A stretch of DNA of 64,000 nt from Paracoccus sp. (in: a-proteobacteria) (GTDB lineage: Bacteria > Pseudomonadota > Alphaproteobacteria > Rhodobacterales > Rhodobacteraceae), in contig NZ_JAUNTW010000009.1 in the NCBI RefSeq assembly GCF_030538495.1, positions 62,001 to 126,000 of the forward strand. Reading direction: 5' to 3'. The position numbers and the translations under genes are program-made. The notes below the pieces were generated by a model, which was not told the origin of the DNA, ran no database searches, and saw nothing but the letters and a program-made list of their open reading frames with translations. Of this stretch, positions 42,603 to 52,840 are shown in pieces. Every line of letters begins with the position of its first letter. The stretch's first letter is position 1.

Positions 42603-43865
42603 GTGACAGGTGCGGCGGCAATGCTGGCGGCGGGGGTGCTGCTGATCCTGCGGGTGCCGGTGCTGGCCGTGGCAGTCGCGGTGTCGGCGCTGTCGGTGGG
42701 CGTGTTGGCGGCGCAGGGCGCGGTGACGCTGACCGATGCGGGCGCGGCGTTTTGGCGCGATCTGGCGGGGTTGGCGGGGCCGGAGCTGGCGCTGATCCCG
42801 CTGGTCGCGCTGTTCGGCAATCTGGCGCTGTATTCCGGGCTGTCCACGCGGATTTACGACGCGGCGGCGGTGCTGATGCGCGGGATGCCGGGGGGCGCGG
42901 TGATCGCGGCGCTGCTGGGATGCGGCGGATTTGCCGGGCTGTCGGGGTCGTCGGTCGCCTGCGCCACCACGATGGGCCGCATCTGCGTGCCGGATATGAT
43001 GCAGGCGGGGATTCGCCCCGGCGTGGCGGGGGCATCCGTCGCCATAGGCGGCACGCTGGGCGCGTTGATCCCGCCATCCGTCCTGTTGGTGCTGTTCGGG
43101 CTGTTGACCGGCGCGCCGGTGGCGGCGCTGTTTCTGGCGGGGATCGTGCCGGGGGTGATGTCGCTGGCGGTGATGGTGGCCGTCGCGCTGATCTGGGGCC
43201 GGGGTGGCCGAGCGGTCAGCCCCGCCGAACCCGGCGCGCGGCGTCACGCGATTGCGGCGGCGCTGCCAGCGGTTGCGGTGTTCGCGCTGTTGATTGGGTT
43301 GCTGACCGTTGGCGCGGGTGTCGCGATGCTGGCGGGGGTGGCGCTGATGGCGGTCATCGGCGTGGTCCAAGGCCGTTTGCCCCCCGAACGCTGGGGCGCG
43401 GTCCTGATGCAAAGCCTGCGCCATAGCGGCATTTTTCTGGCGGTGCTGCTGGCCGCGCGGGTCATGATGACGCTGATTCCGATGACGGGGCTGTTCGATC
43501 TGTTGCCCGTTGGTCCGGGGCTGTGGCTGATGGGCGTTGTCGTCGCGCTGTTGGGGCTGGGCATGGTGATGCAGCCGCTGGCGGTGCTGGTGCTGGCGAT
43601 GCCGTTTTTGGCCACGATGATTGACGCACAGGGGGCCGCCGCCGTCTGGCTGGCGGTGCTGACGATTAAGCTGTTGGAAATTGGTCTGGTCACGCCTCCG
43701 GTCGGGCTGGCGGTGTTTGTGGTGGCGCGCGCGGCTCTGCCGGGGCGGGATGGTGCGATATTCGCCGCCGTAGTGCCGTTTCTGCTGGCCGATCTGGCGG
43801 TGCTGGCGGCGCTGATCCTGTTTCCGGCGTTGTCGTTATGCCTGCCGCAGATGATGGGGATGTAA
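42603..43865 (+). CDS. TRAP transporter large permease (DctM) without visible partners
   Basis: 420 residues with about 12 helices. Motifs LLGCGGFAGLSGSSVACATTMGRICVPDMMQAGIRPGVAGASVAIGGTLGALIPPSVLLVLFG (residues about 98-160) and LTIKLLEIGLVTPPVGLAVFVV are those of DctM-type TRAP permeases. They need a small DctQ membrane subunit and a DctP binding protein, and neither is encoded nearby. The GTG at 42603 follows AAAAAAGGGGGGACAGGC, a better ribosome site than the TTG at 42546. A thioesterase gene begins 1 base after its stop. Confidence 0.88.
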   Translation: MTGAAAMLAAGVLLILRVPVLAVAVAVSALSVGVLAAQGAVTLTDAGAAFWRDLAGLAGPELALIPLVALFGNLALYSGLSTRIYDAAAVLMRGMPGGAVIAALLGCGGFAGLSGSSVACATTMGRICVPDMMQAGIRPGVAGASVAIGGTLGALIPPSVLLVLFGLLTGAPVAALFLAGIVPGVMSLAVMVAVALIWGRGGRAVSPAEPGARRHAIAAALPAVAVFALLIGLLTVGAGVAMLAGVALMAVIGVVQGRLPPERWGAVLMQSLRHSGIFLAVLLAARVMMTLIPMTGLFDLLPVGPGLWLMGVVVALLGLGMVMQPLAVLVLAMPFLATMIDAQGAAAVWLAVLTIKLLEIGLVTPPVGLAVFVVARAALPGRDGAIFAAVVPFLLADLAVLAALILFPALSLCLPQMMGM

Positions 43866-43866
43866 G

Positions 43867-44268
43867 ATGTTAATCAAGGACGAAACCGGGGCGCAGCGGA
43901 ACATCGGCTTTGTTCTGGATGTCGGGCGCGCGGACGGGCAGGGGCGCTGTTATTTGCAGGTGGGCGATCAGCACCTGAACCGCGCGGGCGTGCTGCATGG
44001 CGGGATCATCACCACACTCTTGGACAGCGGCATGGGCGCGGCGGGCAGCTTGCATATCGACCGCGCGACGCTGCCGCCGCTGTTCACCATTTCGCTGACG
44101 GTCAATTTTCTGGCGCCCGGTCGCCCCGGTCTGGTCGAAGCCTTGGCCCGCGTCACCGGAGGCGGTCGCCGCACGATGTTCATTGCGGGCGAATTGCACC
44201 ATCAGGATGGCACATTGATCGCCACGGCCACGGGGGTGTTTCGCCCCGCAGCCGCGCCAAAACCTTAG
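43867..44268 (+). CDS. PaaI family hotdog-fold thioesterase
   Basis: 133 residues. The hotdog signature is LNRAGVLHGGIITTLLDSGMGAAG (residues about 38-61), with the HGG catalytic loop, and ISLTVNFLAPGRPGLVEALARV follows. Such enzymes hydrolyse acyl-CoA or other thioesters. It is adjacent to the TRAP permease and probably cotranscribed with it; it overlaps the convergent gntR gene by 4 bases. Confidence 0.9.
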   Translation: MLIKDETGAQRNIGFVLDVGRADGQGRCYLQVGDQHLNRAGVLHGGIITTLLDSGMGAAGSLHIDRATLPPLFTISLTVNFLAPGRPGLVEALARVTGGGRRTMFIAGELHHQDGTLIATATGVFRPAAAPKP

Positions 44269-45020
44269 GTATCCGACACAAGCCGATGATTCGGCGGGTA
44301 AAACTGCCGCGCAAAGGCAATGGGCGTGGCGTCACGCGATTTCACCATCTCGATGGTCAGCACCGGGGTGCCTTCGTCCACCATCAGATTGGTGGCGCAG
44401 TCCCCGGTCGCGGATTCGGCCAGAATGGCAAAGCGCCCCTCGGTCAGAGGGATGTTCTGACGCAGCCATTCGCGCACCGGCAGATCGGCAAAAGTTGCCT
44501 GCGTTATGTCGGGCAGCACATCGGGGTTCAGCCAGATCGCTTCGCAGCAATGCGGGCGGCCATCGGCCAGATGCTGGGTTTTGATCAGCAACAGATTCTG
44601 TCCCGCATCCACATGCAGCGCGTCCATGGCCGCAGGCGTTGCCCGCGCCAGACCAAAGCTGGTCATGCGAAAGGTATAGGCCGCGCCCGTCGCCTCGATC
44701 TCGTCGCGGATTTCGGGCATGTCCAGCGTGCTGCGATGTTCAGGCGCAATCGCCACGCGCGTGCCAACCTTGCGGCGGCGTTCGATGATGCCGCTTTCGG
44801 CCAGATGGCGCAGCGCACGGTTCACCGTGGCCCGCGCGCATTTCAGTTCCGCCGACAGTTCCTGTTCGGTGGGGATCATCGAACCGGGCGCCCATTCGCC
44901 GGAACGGATGCGGCGCAGAACTTCGGTCCGGACGGATTGCCAGGTGTTCAGACCACGTCCTCCGGGGCGGGTTGTTGCGGGGCGCAATGACTGAGCCATT
45001 GGGGTCGGAATTTTGATCAT
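44265..45020 (-). CDS. GntR family regulator with UTRA (HutC) domain
   Basis: 251 residues (244 if the second ATG at 44999 is used; neither has a clear ribosome site). Winged helix WQSVRTEVLRRIRSGEWAPGSMIPTEQELSAELKCARATVNRALRHLAESGIIERRRKVGTRV (residues about 25-85), then a UTRA domain ending PVLTIEMVKSRDATPIAFARQFYPPNHRLV. HutC-like members sense small metabolites such as urocanate or sugar phosphates. It diverges from the MFS gene across 157 AT-rich bases, so the exporter is its most likely target. Confidence 0.9.
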   Translation of the reverse strand: MIKIPTPMAQSLRPATTRPGGRGLNTWQSVRTEVLRRIRSGEWAPGSMIPTEQELSAELKCARATVNRALRHLAESGIIERRRKVGTRVAIAPEHRSTLDMPEIRDEIEATGAAYTFRMTSFGLARATPAAMDALHVDAGQNLLLIKTQHLADGRPHCCEAIWLNPDVLPDITQATFADLPVREWLRQNIPLTEGRFAILAESATGDCATNLMVDEGTPVLTIEMVKSRDATPIAFARQFYPPNHRLVSDT

Positions 45021-45177
45021 AATTGTAACAAATTTTACCTATTAACACGGTATCTATTTTGCTTGCGGTTTATGCGTATGACTACCTGTCGAAATGGTCA
45101 GGGTCGGGCGAAAAAAAGGCGCGAAACGTGGAATTTATGGTGCAATTCGTTAACCTTTGTTGTCTATCGTGGCGGGC

Positions 45178-46380
45178 ATGGCTTTGAACAATCACCATAC
45201 GGATTCGCGCGCGGTGCCTGTGTCCTGGGGCATCCTGACCGCCATCAGCCTGTGTCACATGGTGAACGATGTGATGCAGTCGATGCTGTCGGCGATCTAT
45301 CCGCTGTTGCAGGCGGAATTTTCGCTTAGTTATGCGCAGATCGGGATGCTGACCTTTGCGTTTCAGGTGACGGCATCGCTGTTGCAGCCGGTGATCGGCG
45401 CGGTGACCGACCGCCACCCGCAACCGCGGTCGCTGCCCTTTGGGATGGCGTCCACCTTTTGCGGGGTGCTGTTGCTGGCCTATGCCGCTGATTATTGGGC
45501 GCTGCTGGTGGGGTCGATGCTGATTGGTTTCGGATCGGCGGTGTTCCATCCTGAAAGTTCGCGCGTCGCGCGCATCGCATCCGGCGGGCGGTTCGGCACC
45601 GCGCAATCGCTGTTCCAGCTGGGCGGCAATTTCGGGCAATCGCTGGGGCCGTTGCTGGCGGCGTTTATCGTGGTGCCGTTGGGGCGACCGGCGGCGGCGT
45701 GGTTTGCGGTCGCCGCTGCCTTGGGGGCCGCCGCGCTGTGGCATGTGGGCCAATGGGCCGAGGGACGCCGCCGCGCCGTCACCGCCCGCCCCGACACCGC
45801 CCTGCCATTGCCGCGCGGCGTGGTGATCAGGGCGATTGTCGTGCTGGCGATTCTGGTGTTCACGAAAAACATCTATACCGCCGCGATCAGCAGCTATTTC
45901 ACGTTTTTCAGCATCGAAAAGTTCGGGCTGGGTCCGCAGGGCGCGCAGATCATGCTGTTTCTGTTTCTGGCCGGAATGGCGGCGGGGGTGATGCTGGGCG
46001 GCATCATCGGCGACCGGGTGGGCGCGCTGACGGTGATCTGGGTGTCGATCCTTGGGGTGCTGCCTTTCACGCTGGCGCTGCCGCATGTGGGGCTGATCCC
46101 GACCGGCGGGCTGGCCTTTGTCATTGGAGTTATTATGGCCTCGGCCTTTCCGGCGATTGTGGTGTTTGCGCAGGAATTGGTGCCGGGGCGCACCGGCATG
46201 ATTGCGGGGCTGTTTTTCGGCTTTGCCTTTGGCATGGGCGGCATTGCGGCGGCGGCGATTGGGGTTCTGGCCGATGCCTATGGCATCCGCACGGTGTTTG
46301 TCTGGGTGTCGGTCGTGCCGGTGCTGGGCGTGCTGACCGCGTTTTTGCCGCGCCGCCGTGATCTGATGCGTGCCGGATGA
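45178..46380 (+). CDS. fsr: MFS transporter of the fosmidomycin resistance (Fsr) type
   Basis: 400 residues, twelve helices. SLCHMVNDVMQSMLSAIYPLLQAEFSLSYAQIGMLTFAFQVTASLLQPVIGAVTDRHPQPRSLPFGM at residues 24-90 is the Fsr signature, and GSAVFHPESSRVARIASGGR follows at about 121-140. Fsr proteins export fosmidomycin, a phosphonate antibiotic, and perhaps other compounds. The ATG at 45178 is seven codons inside a longer frame that starts at a TTG. Its stop overlaps the next gene (ATGA). Confidence 0.88.
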   Translation: MALNNHHTDSRAVPVSWGILTAISLCHMVNDVMQSMLSAIYPLLQAEFSLSYAQIGMLTFAFQVTASLLQPVIGAVTDRHPQPRSLPFGMASTFCGVLLLAYAADYWALLVGSMLIGFGSAVFHPESSRVARIASGGRFGTAQSLFQLGGNFGQSLGPLLAAFIVVPLGRPAAAWFAVAAALGAAALWHVGQWAEGRRRAVTARPDTALPLPRGVVIRAIVVLAILVFTKNIYTAAISSYFTFFSIEKFGLGPQGAQIMLFLFLAGMAAGVMLGGIIGDRVGALTVIWVSILGVLPFTLALPHVGLIPTGGLAFVIGVIMASAFPAIVVFAQELVPGRTGMIAGLFFGFAFGMGGIAAAAIGVLADAYGIRTVFVWVSVVPVLGVLTAFLPRRRDLMRAG

Positions 46381-48080
46381 CGCCGCGCTTTATCCATATC
46401 GGGCCGGATCAATCGGGGGAATGGGCGCTGTCCCGGATGTTCCGCGCGGCGGGTCTGGGCGTGGCCTGCCATGAAAAAGGCCGGCTGGCGGCGGATGTGC
46501 TGTATGCGCGCGCCTGTCGGGCGGCCCCTTTGCGGCAGGTGGATCAGGCGCTGATCGCGGGGCTGTATCGCCACACTCCTTTCTGGCGCCCCCCGATCGA
46601 AGGCTGGCACCACGCCGATTACCTGCGCGCGCATTTCCCGGACGCGGTGTTTATCCTGACCGTGCCGGATGTGGATGACTGGCTGTTGCGCCGGGTTGCG
46701 GCGGATGATGGCGCGGCGTTGCGGTGTTATACGCATCATCTGGGGCTGTCTCCGGACGCTCTGGCCGACCGGTGGCACGCGGACCTGACCGCGCATCTGG
46801 AGGCGGTGACGGCGCTGTTTGGCGATGACCCGCGCCTGATCCGGGTGGATCTGACGACCGAGCCCCCCGCCGATCTGGCGGCGCGGTTGGCGGAATGGAT
46901 GAGCTTCCCGGCGGTGCCGCAGGGCTGGTATGACCCCGCCGATGCTCTGCCCGATATGGCGATGCTGGACCCGCCCAAGCCTCCGCCGGTTCCCGATGGC
47001 TGGGCGGATGATGTGGCCGCGTTTTGCCTGCGTGGGGTGCGGGCTGGCGCGATGCCCCCGAAACCGCCCTTGTCGGATCATGCCGGGGCGTGGGATGGCG
47101 GCGCGTTTGTGCAGCATCGCGGCGGGCATTTTCGCCCCTTTGTCGTGGCGGATGGCCCGGTCGGCCTGATGCGGGGGGACCGCCATCCGAAAACTCTGCG
47201 CGTCGAAGGCGTGATTAACGACATCCTGCGCCTGAACCGCCGCGACCCCGTCTGGATGGATATGGAGGATTCCCGTTGGATCGGATCCCCCCATGACGCG
47301 ACCTTGCCCGCACCCGTGATCGGTCACAACCGGCGCGAGGACGCGGAAAATGTGGTGCTGTGGCCTCTGCCCGGCCAGCATGAGGTCGGCCAGCCCGGCT
47401 TTGACGGCGTGGCCGACCGCGTGGCGTGGGATGACAAAGCCGACCGCGTGGTCTGGCGCGGCATGATTTCGGGCAGCGAACGGCGCAATCGTGTGCGGCC
47501 CGGCCCGGCCTCGCATGTGTTTTTGAAACGGCTGATGGCTGCGGGCGGCAATGTGGACCGGCGCGCGACGGCATGGGCCGGGCTGTGCCGCACGTCGCGA
47601 TTCGCGCTGATCCGGCGGCTGTGGCAGCATCCTGACTTTGATCTGGGGGTGGTGATGGCGTGGGGGTTTCGTGCGGCGGCGCGCGATCCGTGGCTGGCCC
47701 CCTATTGTGTGCCGCGTCAGGACCGCGCGTTTTTCCATCAGTTTCGCTATCAGCTGTGCCTGACCGGATATGACCACCCGTCGAACTTCATGCAGGCCAT
47801 CGACACCCAAGGCGTCGCTTTGGTCGAAGATGACGGCTGGCAGGTGTTTTATTCGGGCCGGTTCCGGCCGTGGGAACATTACATCCCCATTCAGCGATAC
47901 GGCGATGATATTCAGGACAAACTGGCATGGGCGCGCGCGCATCCGGCGGAATGTCGCGCCATGTCCGCCGCCGCCCGATCCGAGGCCGCGCATTTCCGCA
48001 ACCCCGCCGCCCGCCGCGACCTGATGGCGCGGATCCTTGACGGGCTGGCCGCAATGAACCGATCCGATGATGACACCTGA
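46377..48080 (+). CDS. GT90 (CAP10-like) glycosyltransferase with sulfotransferase-like N-terminus
   Basis: 567 residues. The C-terminal half (about 320-545) carries GT90 features: [64 protein letters not shown]. The N-terminus [24 protein letters not shown] and [21 protein letters not shown] resembles the nucleotide region of bacterial sulfotransferases, but the usual KTGTT of the phosphosulfate loop is replaced, so it may be inactive. GT90 enzymes modify capsules and other glycans; no sugar can be assigned. Coupled to the MFS gene (ATGA) and overlapping rnhB by up to 14 bases. Confidence 0.85.
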   Translation: MTPRFIHIGPDQSGEWALSRMFRAAGLGVACHEKGRLAADVLYARACRAAPLRQVDQALIAGLYRHTPFWRPPIEGWHHADYLRAHFPDAVFILTVPDVDDWLLRRVAADDGAALRCYTHHLGLSPDALADRWHADLTAHLEAVTALFGDDPRLIRVDLTTEPPADLAARLAEWMSFPAVPQGWYDPADALPDMAMLDPPKPPPVPDGWADDVAAFCLRGVRAGAMPPKPPLSDHAGAWDGGAFVQHRGGHFRPFVVADGPVGLMRGDRHPKTLRVEGVINDILRLNRRDPVWMDMEDSRWIGSPHDATLPAPVIGHNRREDAENVVLWPLPGQHEVGQPGFDGVADRVAWDDKADRVVWRGMISGSERRNRVRPGPASHVFLKRLMAAGGNVDRRATAWAGLCRTSRFALIRRLWQHPDFDLGVVMAWGFRAAARDPWLAPYCVPRQDRAFFHQFRYQLCLTGYDHPSNFMQAIDTQGVALVEDDGWQVFYSGRFRPWEHYIPIQRYGDDIQDKLAWARAHPAECRAMSAAARSEAAHFRNPAARRDLMARILDGLAAMNRSDDDT

Positions 48081-48699
48081 TTTCAGCTTTGAAACCGCCG
48101 CCCTGACCGCAGGCGCGCAGCGCATCGCCGGCGTGGATGAGGTCGGGCGCGGCCCCATTGCCGGCCCCGTCACGGCGGCGGCGGTCGTGCTAGACCCCGA
48201 CAACATTCCCCCCGGCCTGAACGATTCGAAAAAGCTGACAGCGGCGCGGCGTGAAATGCTGGCCGAATGGGTCATGACGCATTGCGATTGGGCCGTGGCG
48301 CATGTCGATGTGGCCGAAATCGACCGCATCAACATCCTGCAAGCCGCGCATCTGGCGATGTGCCGCGCCGTGGCGGGCCTGCGCCACGCCCCCGATTTCG
48401 TGCTGGTCGATGGCAACCGCCTGCCGCGCGATCTGACCACCCCCGCGCAAGCTGTGGTGAAAGGCGATGCCCGTTCCGTGTCGATTGCGGCGGCGTCCAT
48501 CGTGGCCAAAGTGTTGCGCGATCGCATCATGGTGGATTTGGCGCAACAGCATCCGGGCTATGGCTGGGATGTGAACGCCGGTTATCCCACGCCCGCGCAT
48601 AAAACCGCGCTGCTAGATCTGGGGATCACCCCACATCATAGACGGTCGTTCAAACCTATCCACAACATCTTGTGTAAAGATATTTATCTAACCGGTTGA
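48067..48699 (+). CDS. rnhB: Ribonuclease HII
   Basis: 210 residues (209 from the second ATG at 48070). [22 protein letters not shown] (residues 22-43) holds the catalytic D and [13 protein letters not shown] follows, and [17 protein letters not shown] and [13 protein letters not shown] complete the RNase HII motif set. It removes ribonucleotides from DNA. The rnhB-ccrM neighbourhood is conserved in alphaproteobacteria. Confidence 0.97.
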   Translation: MMTPDFSFETAALTAGAQRIAGVDEVGRGPIAGPVTAAAVVLDPDNIPPGLNDSKKLTAARREMLAEWVMTHCDWAVAHVDVAEIDRINILQAAHLAMCRAVAGLRHAPDFVLVDGNRLPRDLTTPAQAVVKGDARSVSIAAASIVAKVLRDRIMVDLAQQHPGYGWDVNAGYPTPAHKTALLDLGITPHHRRSFKPIHNILCKDIYLTG

Positions 48700-48736
48700 T
48701 TCAAAAAACAAATTGACCGCGAATCGGGTTTGAATC
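48698..48736. promoter_or_regulatory. Cluster of three GANTC sites in the ccrM leader
   Basis: GATTC at 48698-48702, GAATC at 48721-48725 and GAATC at 48732-48736, all within 90 bases of the ccrM start. GANTC is the target of CcrM itself. In Caulobacter, methylation of GANTC in the ccrM leader is part of its cell-cycle control; the same feedback is likely here. Confidence 0.75.
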
Positions 48737-48774
48737 ATTTTATCCACAGGCAGACCGACACAAAGTCGGCGTGA

Positions 48775-49920
<1,146 letters not shown>

Positions 49921-49967
49921 TTTCGTTTCGCCAGTCCTGCCGCGTTTGTCCGGCCGGACCACCTGAC

Positions 49968-49996
49968 CCCGCCATGTCCGCATGGCGGGTTTTTTT
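49968..49996 (+). terminator. Intrinsic terminator after ccrM
   Basis: CCCGCCATG (49968-49976) pairs perfectly with CATGGCGGG (49981-49989), 4-base loop, then seven T. Confidence 0.92.
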
Positions 49997-50006
49997 GTGG
50001 AGAGCG

Positions 50007-50062
50007 GCCCGGGGGTTTCACACCCCCGGACCCCCGTGGGATATTTTTGCACAGAAGATAAT
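50007..50062 (+). repeat. Dispersed intergenic repeat with GC hairpin, copy D
   Basis: Hairpin CCGGGGGT (50009-50016) and ACCCCCGG (50022-50029), then ACCCCCGTGGG and the core ATATTTTTGCACAGAAGATA. The stem differs from copy B by a compensated pair change (C-G to T-A), which supports selection on the hairpin. It lies immediately before the alkB stop codon. Confidence 0.8.
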
Positions 50063-51192
50063 CAAAGCGCGCTGCGTGGGTGGGGCAGGGTGCCGTGGTT
50101 GTAGTCGCTCCAATCCGTGATGTCGGGGTAGTGGTGTTTGCGCCATGCCCGGACGCGGGGATTCATGCGGCGGCGCCACAGCGGCGGGATCATCGCCACA
50201 AAGGTCATTGCCGGGTATCCGAACGGCAATTGCGGCGCCTGATCGGTGTCGTAGGTTTGCAGCAGGGGAAAGCGGCGGTCGGGTTTATAGTGGTGGTCCG
50301 AATGGCGTTGCAGGTTGATCAGCAGCCAGTTCGACGCCTGATGATCGGCGTTCCAGCTGTGATGCGGGCGGACGGGTTCGTAGCGACCTTGGCCCAGATG
50401 GCGGCGCGTCAGGCCGTAATGTTCGACATAGTTTGTCAGTTCAAGCTGCCAGATCGCGACCAGCGATTGCCATAGGAATAGGGCCAGCCCGGCGGCTCCG
50501 CCCAGCATCAGGGCCAGCCCCAGCATTGCGCCTTGCAGCGCGGCGTAGCGCCAGAACGGGTTTCTGCGGTCCCAGATGCGCCGGCCTGCGCGGGTCTGGC
50601 GCGCGGATTCGGCGCTCCACGCGCTGCGCAGGCTGCCCGGCAGGACGCGGGCGAAAAAGCGGTGAAACCCTTCGTTATAGCGCGCGGTTGCCGCATCGCG
50701 GGGCGTGGCGACCCAGGAATGATGCACGATCAGGTGTTCGCTGCGGAAATGGCTATACATCACCGTGGCCAGCAGCAGATCGCCAAGTCCGCGTTCAAGG
50801 GCGGTTTTCTGGTGCATCAGTTCGTGGGAATACACGATGCCGATGCTGCCCGACAAAACGCCGATGCCGAAGAACAGGCCGATTTTTTCCCAGCCAGACA
50901 GGTGGCCGGTGGTTTGCACATACCAGATCGTGCCGAAAATCGCCGCGAATTGCAGCGGAAACCAGATGATCGTGATGGCGCGGTGCCAGAACAGTTCCCG
51001 CGTCGCGGTTTCGGGGTCGGGATTGGCGGTGCTGCGGCCCAGCATCGCGTCAAGCGCGGTCGTCACATACCACGCATAACCCGGCAGCAGCATCCACCAA
51101 TACCCGCCCATCACCGCCGCCCAGGCGACCAGCGGGATCATCAGAACCGACATCCAGAACGGTGCGGCGGCGGGGGGGCGTTTCTGTGTCAT
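50062..51192 (-). CDS. alkB: Alkane 1-monooxygenase AlkB
   Basis: 376 residues, integral membrane di-iron hydroxylase. Histidine boxes: HELMH (123-127), EHLIVHH (152-158) and LQRHSDHH (294-301), plus NYVEHYGL (254-261), the AlkB-specific HYG motif. It oxidises medium-chain n-alkanes to 1-alkanols and needs rubredoxin, which is not in the window. It stands alone between repeat D and mutY, with the mutY stop 9 bases upstream of its ATG on the same strand. Confidence 0.93.
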   Translation of the reverse strand: MTQKRPPAAAPFWMSVLMIPLVAWAAVMGGYWWMLLPGYAWYVTTALDAMLGRSTANPDPETATRELFWHRAITIIWFPLQFAAIFGTIWYVQTTGHLSGWEKIGLFFGIGVLSGSIGIVYSHELMHQKTALERGLGDLLLATVMYSHFRSEHLIVHHSWVATPRDAATARYNEGFHRFFARVLPGSLRSAWSAESARQTRAGRRIWDRRNPFWRYAALQGAMLGLALMLGGAAGLALFLWQSLVAIWQLELTNYVEHYGLTRRHLGQGRYEPVRPHHSWNADHQASNWLLINLQRHSDHHYKPDRRFPLLQTYDTDQAPQLPFGYPAMTFVAMIPPLWRRRMNPRVRAWRKHHYPDITDWSDYNHGTLPHPRSAL

Positions 51193-51201
51193 GGCGCGGT
51201 T

Positions 51202-52218
51202 TTAGCCGGAGTGATGCGCCTGCGCCATATCCCAGACTTTGCGCATCAATCCGGGCAGGGCGTCGCGGTCCACATCACGGGCCAGATGGCCTCGGGTCGG
51301 TTGGCCGGTCAGGTCGCCCATCATCACAGTCAGGTCCAGATTGAAATGCGAAAACACATGCCGCACCGTGCCGATGTCTTGCCATTCGGCCGGGCCGGGG
51401 GGCGGCAGGTCGCGCCCGTCCCAGCCGGTTGAGGGAAAGGCCAGCACGCCGCCCAGCAGCCCGCGCGCGGGGCGATGTTCCAGCAGAACCGCCGCCCCCT
51501 GACGCGCGACCCAAGCGGTGCCGGTGCGGGTGGGTTTGGGCGTTTTCGGCGCTTTGCGTGGCAGGTCGGCGGCGATGCCACGGGCGCGGGCTTGACACTG
51601 CGCTGTCAGCGGGCAGATGCCGCAGGCGGGGTTGCGCGGCGTGCAGATCGTCGCGCCCAGATCCATCATCGCCTGCGCGTAATCGCCGGGGCGGTGTTGC
51701 GGGGTTTGGGTCGCGGCCAGCCGTGTCAGTTCCGCTTTGGCGCGGGGAAGGGGCGTTTCAACCGCAAACAGCCGCGCGATGACGCGTTCGACATTGCCAT
51801 CGACCACGGTTTCGGGCTGATCAAACGCAATCGCCGCAATGGCCGCCGCCGTGTAGGGACCAATCCCCGGCAGCGCCAGCAGCCCCGCCCGGTCGCGCGG
51901 AAAGCCCGTTTCCGCAACCGCCCGCGCGCAGGCCAGCAGATTGCGCGCCCGTGCGTAATAGCCCAAGCCCGCCCATTCCGCCATGACCTGCGCGTCATCC
52001 GCCGCCGCCAGATCAGCCACCGTTGGCCACAATTCCGTAAACCGCAGGAAATAGGCGCGGACGGCGGCGACGGTGGTTTGCTGTAACATCACCTCGGACA
52101 GCCAGACGCGATAAGGGTCGGCGCCGCTGCCCCCGGGCGGAACGCGCCACGGCAGGTCGCGGGCGTGGCGGTCATACCACTGCAACAGACCGGGGGCGAT
52201 CACCATGCCGTCACGCAA
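51202..52218 (-). CDS. mutY: A/G-specific adenine glycosylase MutY
   Basis: 338 residues. Helix-hairpin-helix glycosylase with catalytic E42 (LSEVMLQQT) and D140 (ETVVDGNVERV), the HhH LPGIGPYTAAAI at 116-127 and the Fe4S4 cysteines C192, C199, C202, C208 (C-x6-C-x2-C-x5-C). A C-terminal NUDIX-like domain recognising 8-oxoG starts near 235. It removes A opposite 8-oxoG. Alternative ATG at 52206. Divergent from the DUF721 gene. Confidence 0.97.
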   Translation of the reverse strand: MRDGMVIAPGLLQWYDRHARDLPWRVPPGGSGADPYRVWLSEVMLQQTTVAAVRAYFLRFTELWPTVADLAAADDAQVMAEWAGLGYYARARNLLACARAVAETGFPRDRAGLLALPGIGPYTAAAIAAIAFDQPETVVDGNVERVIARLFAVETPLPRAKAELTRLAATQTPQHRPGDYAQAMMDLGATICTPRNPACGICPLTAQCQARARGIAADLPRKAPKTPKPTRTGTAWVARQGAAVLLEHRPARGLLGGVLAFPSTGWDGRDLPPPGPAEWQDIGTVRHVFSHFNLDLTVMMGDLTGQPTRGHLARDVDRDALPGLMRKVWDMAQAHHSG

Positions 52219-52302
52219 TTTTCAATCCCTGTCAGTCGGGCCGCGCTTTTATTGCGGGGCGGGGGTGGGTAAGGATAAGGCGTCATAAACGAAATCGCAG
52301 CC

Positions 52303-52827
52303 ATGGCCCAGACACCGCAACGCAGCAAACGCCGCCCCAGCCGGGGGTTCCAACCCGCCGCCACCCTGCTGGCGGGCCGGGTGCAGCGCGCGGCCGAGGG
52401 GCGGGGATTCGCCGTCGCCCGCCTGTTGACGCATTGGGCCGAAATCGCGGGCGACCGGCTGGCGCGGGTCACGCGCCCGGTGCGGATCAGCCATGCGCGT
52501 GGCAGCTTTGGCGCGACTCTGACCTTGCTCACCACCGGGGCGGTCGGGCCGATGGTGCAGATGCAGCTGCCCGCGCTGCGCGACCGGGTGAATGCGGTTT
52601 ACGGATACAACGCCATTTCGCGCATCGTGCTGACGCAAACCGCCGCGACCGGCTTTGCCGAAGGGCAGGCGGTGTTCGACCACGCGCCGCCCGCCCCACG
52701 CGCGCCCGATCCGGCGCAGGTCGAACGGGCGGACCGCATCGGCGCGCAATTCACCGATCCCGATCTGGCGCAGGCCATGGCCCGCCTTGCGCTGAACGTC
52801 ACCACTCGAAAACCAAGAATCGTTTGA
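52303..52827 (+). CDS. DUF721 (DciA-like) protein
   Basis: 174 residues. The DUF721 domain is visible as LAGRVQRAAEGRGFAVARLLTHWAEIAGDRLARVTRPVRI (residues about 24-63) followed by LTLLTTGAVGPMVQMQLPALRDRVNAVYGYNAISRIVL. Family members related to DciA load or hold the replicative helicase in bacteria that lack DnaC; here that is family knowledge only. The gene pair with mutY (divergent) and dsbA is common in Rhodobacterales. dsbA begins 13 bases after the stop. Confidence 0.86.
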   Translation: MAQTPQRSKRRPSRGFQPAATLLAGRVQRAAEGRGFAVARLLTHWAEIAGDRLARVTRPVRISHARGSFGATLTLLTTGAVGPMVQMQLPALRDRVNAVYGYNAISRIVLTQTAATGFAEGQAVFDHAPPAPRAPDPAQVERADRIGAQFTDPDLAQAMARLALNVTTRKPRIV

Positions 52828-52840
52828 AAAGGATAACGCT

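Noticed and set aside
45025..45038. GTAACAAATTTTAC, partly palindromic, in the gntR-MFS gap
   Set aside because: Only the outer four bases of each arm pair; the region is AT-rich, so the match may be chance.
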